A DNA stretch of 64,000 nucleotides from Streptomyces xantholiticus (GTDB taxonomy: Bacteria; Actinomycetota; Actinomycetes; Streptomycetales; Streptomycetaceae), in NCBI RefSeq assembly GCF_014651015.1, contig NZ_BMWB01000002.1, positions 310,001 to 374,000 on the forward strand, read 5' to 3'. The stretch's first letter is position 1, and each line of letters begins with the position of its first letter. The translations under genes and the position numbers were made by a program. Under the pieces are notes generated by a model. That model saw only the letters and a program-made list of their open reading frames with translations, was not told the DNA's origin and ran no database searches. Positions 63,609 to 64,000 of the stretch are shown here, piece by piece.

Positions 63609-64000
63609 CTACTGCCGCTGGGCCCGGCGACGGCGCAGCGCGACGACCAGGCCGCCGCCCGCGGCCACCGCTGCTGCGGCAGCGCCGGCGAGAGGCAGGG
63701 CCGAACCGGAGCCGGTCGCCGCCAGGTTGCCGCCGCTGGTCGCCGTCCCCGCGCCGCCCGTCGCCGACGAGGAGCCGCCCCCGATCGAGGACGAGCCGGC
63801 GCCGGTCGAGGACGGCCCGCCGGAACCGGTGGAACCACCGGAACCACCCGAACCGCCGGTGGACGCGCCGGAGCTGCCGCCGGAACCGCCCGTCGACGAG
63901 CCGCCGTCCGCCACGTCGAGCACGAACGCAGAGTGTCGTTCGCCGGGTTCTTGTCGAACGGGCGCGGCTCACCTGTCAGCGCGACCGTGCCCTTGGCGCC
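63609..64000 (-). pseudogene. LAATG-sorted surface protein, frameshifted and cut by the window edge
   Basis: The downstream frame gives VLDVADGGSS, a long Gly/Ser/Thr linker, LAATG, a hydrophobic helix and RRRRAQRQ, the end of a class E sortase substrate. The upstream part (64000-63927) reads GAKGTVALTGEPRPF and on in a different frame. Joining them needs one extra base near 63928-63926, where CGT-TCG-TGC should be CGN-TTC-GTG. A stop in the surface frame at 63969-63971 shows the frames are truly separate. It is a real frameshift or a one-base sequencing error. Confidence 0.7.

Overview
The window is very GC-rich, with G or C at most third codon positions, frequent GTG starts, ATGA/GTGA stop-start overlaps and purine-rich ribosome binding sites. 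Its gene content (PknG-type kinase, dynamin-like GTPase pair, second single-strand binding protein, LAxTG cell-wall proteins) points to a Streptomyces or very close actinomycete chromosome. No phage, transposon or CRISPR array is present. The region reads as chromosomal core with several decayed genes.

Layout. 2-8878: a forward cluster holding the end of a glutamate-type binding protein, a coiled-coil protein, a PknG-like kinase, a PP2C phosphatase, a VWA protein and an FHA protein. It looks like a phospho-signalling module, with zinc ribbons on three of the members. 8948-13554: methyltransferase, truncated globin and an ettA operon. 13804-19473: a thioester/LAxTG surface protein, ssbB and two dynamin-like GTPases (dynA/dynB-like). 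19772-21409: tRNA-Arg(TCT), an integrase remnant and a flavoprotein. 21410-30925: DUF4142 protein, MarR regulator, DUF1772 protein, VWA lipoprotein, a secreted hydrolase fused to an ABC ATPase with its permease, and a subtilase.

31054-38398 is a myo-inositol catabolic locus: iolC, an aldolase-like gene, iolB, iolD and iolA read leftward, and iolE diverges from them. The shared gap carries a good promoter and a dyad. 38610-43479: a small HTH protein, an MMPL exporter with a divergent TetR regulator, then a CsoR-type copper operator, copZ and a decayed copA. 43899-47652: citrate synthase and a RecD2-type helicase. 48126-52496: a second sugar cluster (Gfo/Idh/MocA dehydrogenase, DUF993 protein, isomerase) divergent from a LacI regulator, with a LacI operator between them.

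52908-58365: a DUF7144 membrane protein, a deletion scar joining the 5' end of a ClC channel gene to a MarR-GNAT gene, a sugar isomerase, DUF6058-like and DUF1266 genes, a truncated CxxC protein and an EamA transporter. 58464-64000: LysR regulator, Tat-exported GH3 enzyme, S28 peptidase, a small secreted protein and a frameshifted LAATG surface protein cut by the window edge.

The signals I find most worth following are the phospho-signalling cluster, the hydrolase-ABC fusion, the set of broken genes (integrase, copA, ClC/MarR-GNAT, CxxC protein, surface protein), and the intact copper operator in front of a copper locus whose pump is dead. All functional names rest on reading motifs by eye. 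No database search was run.
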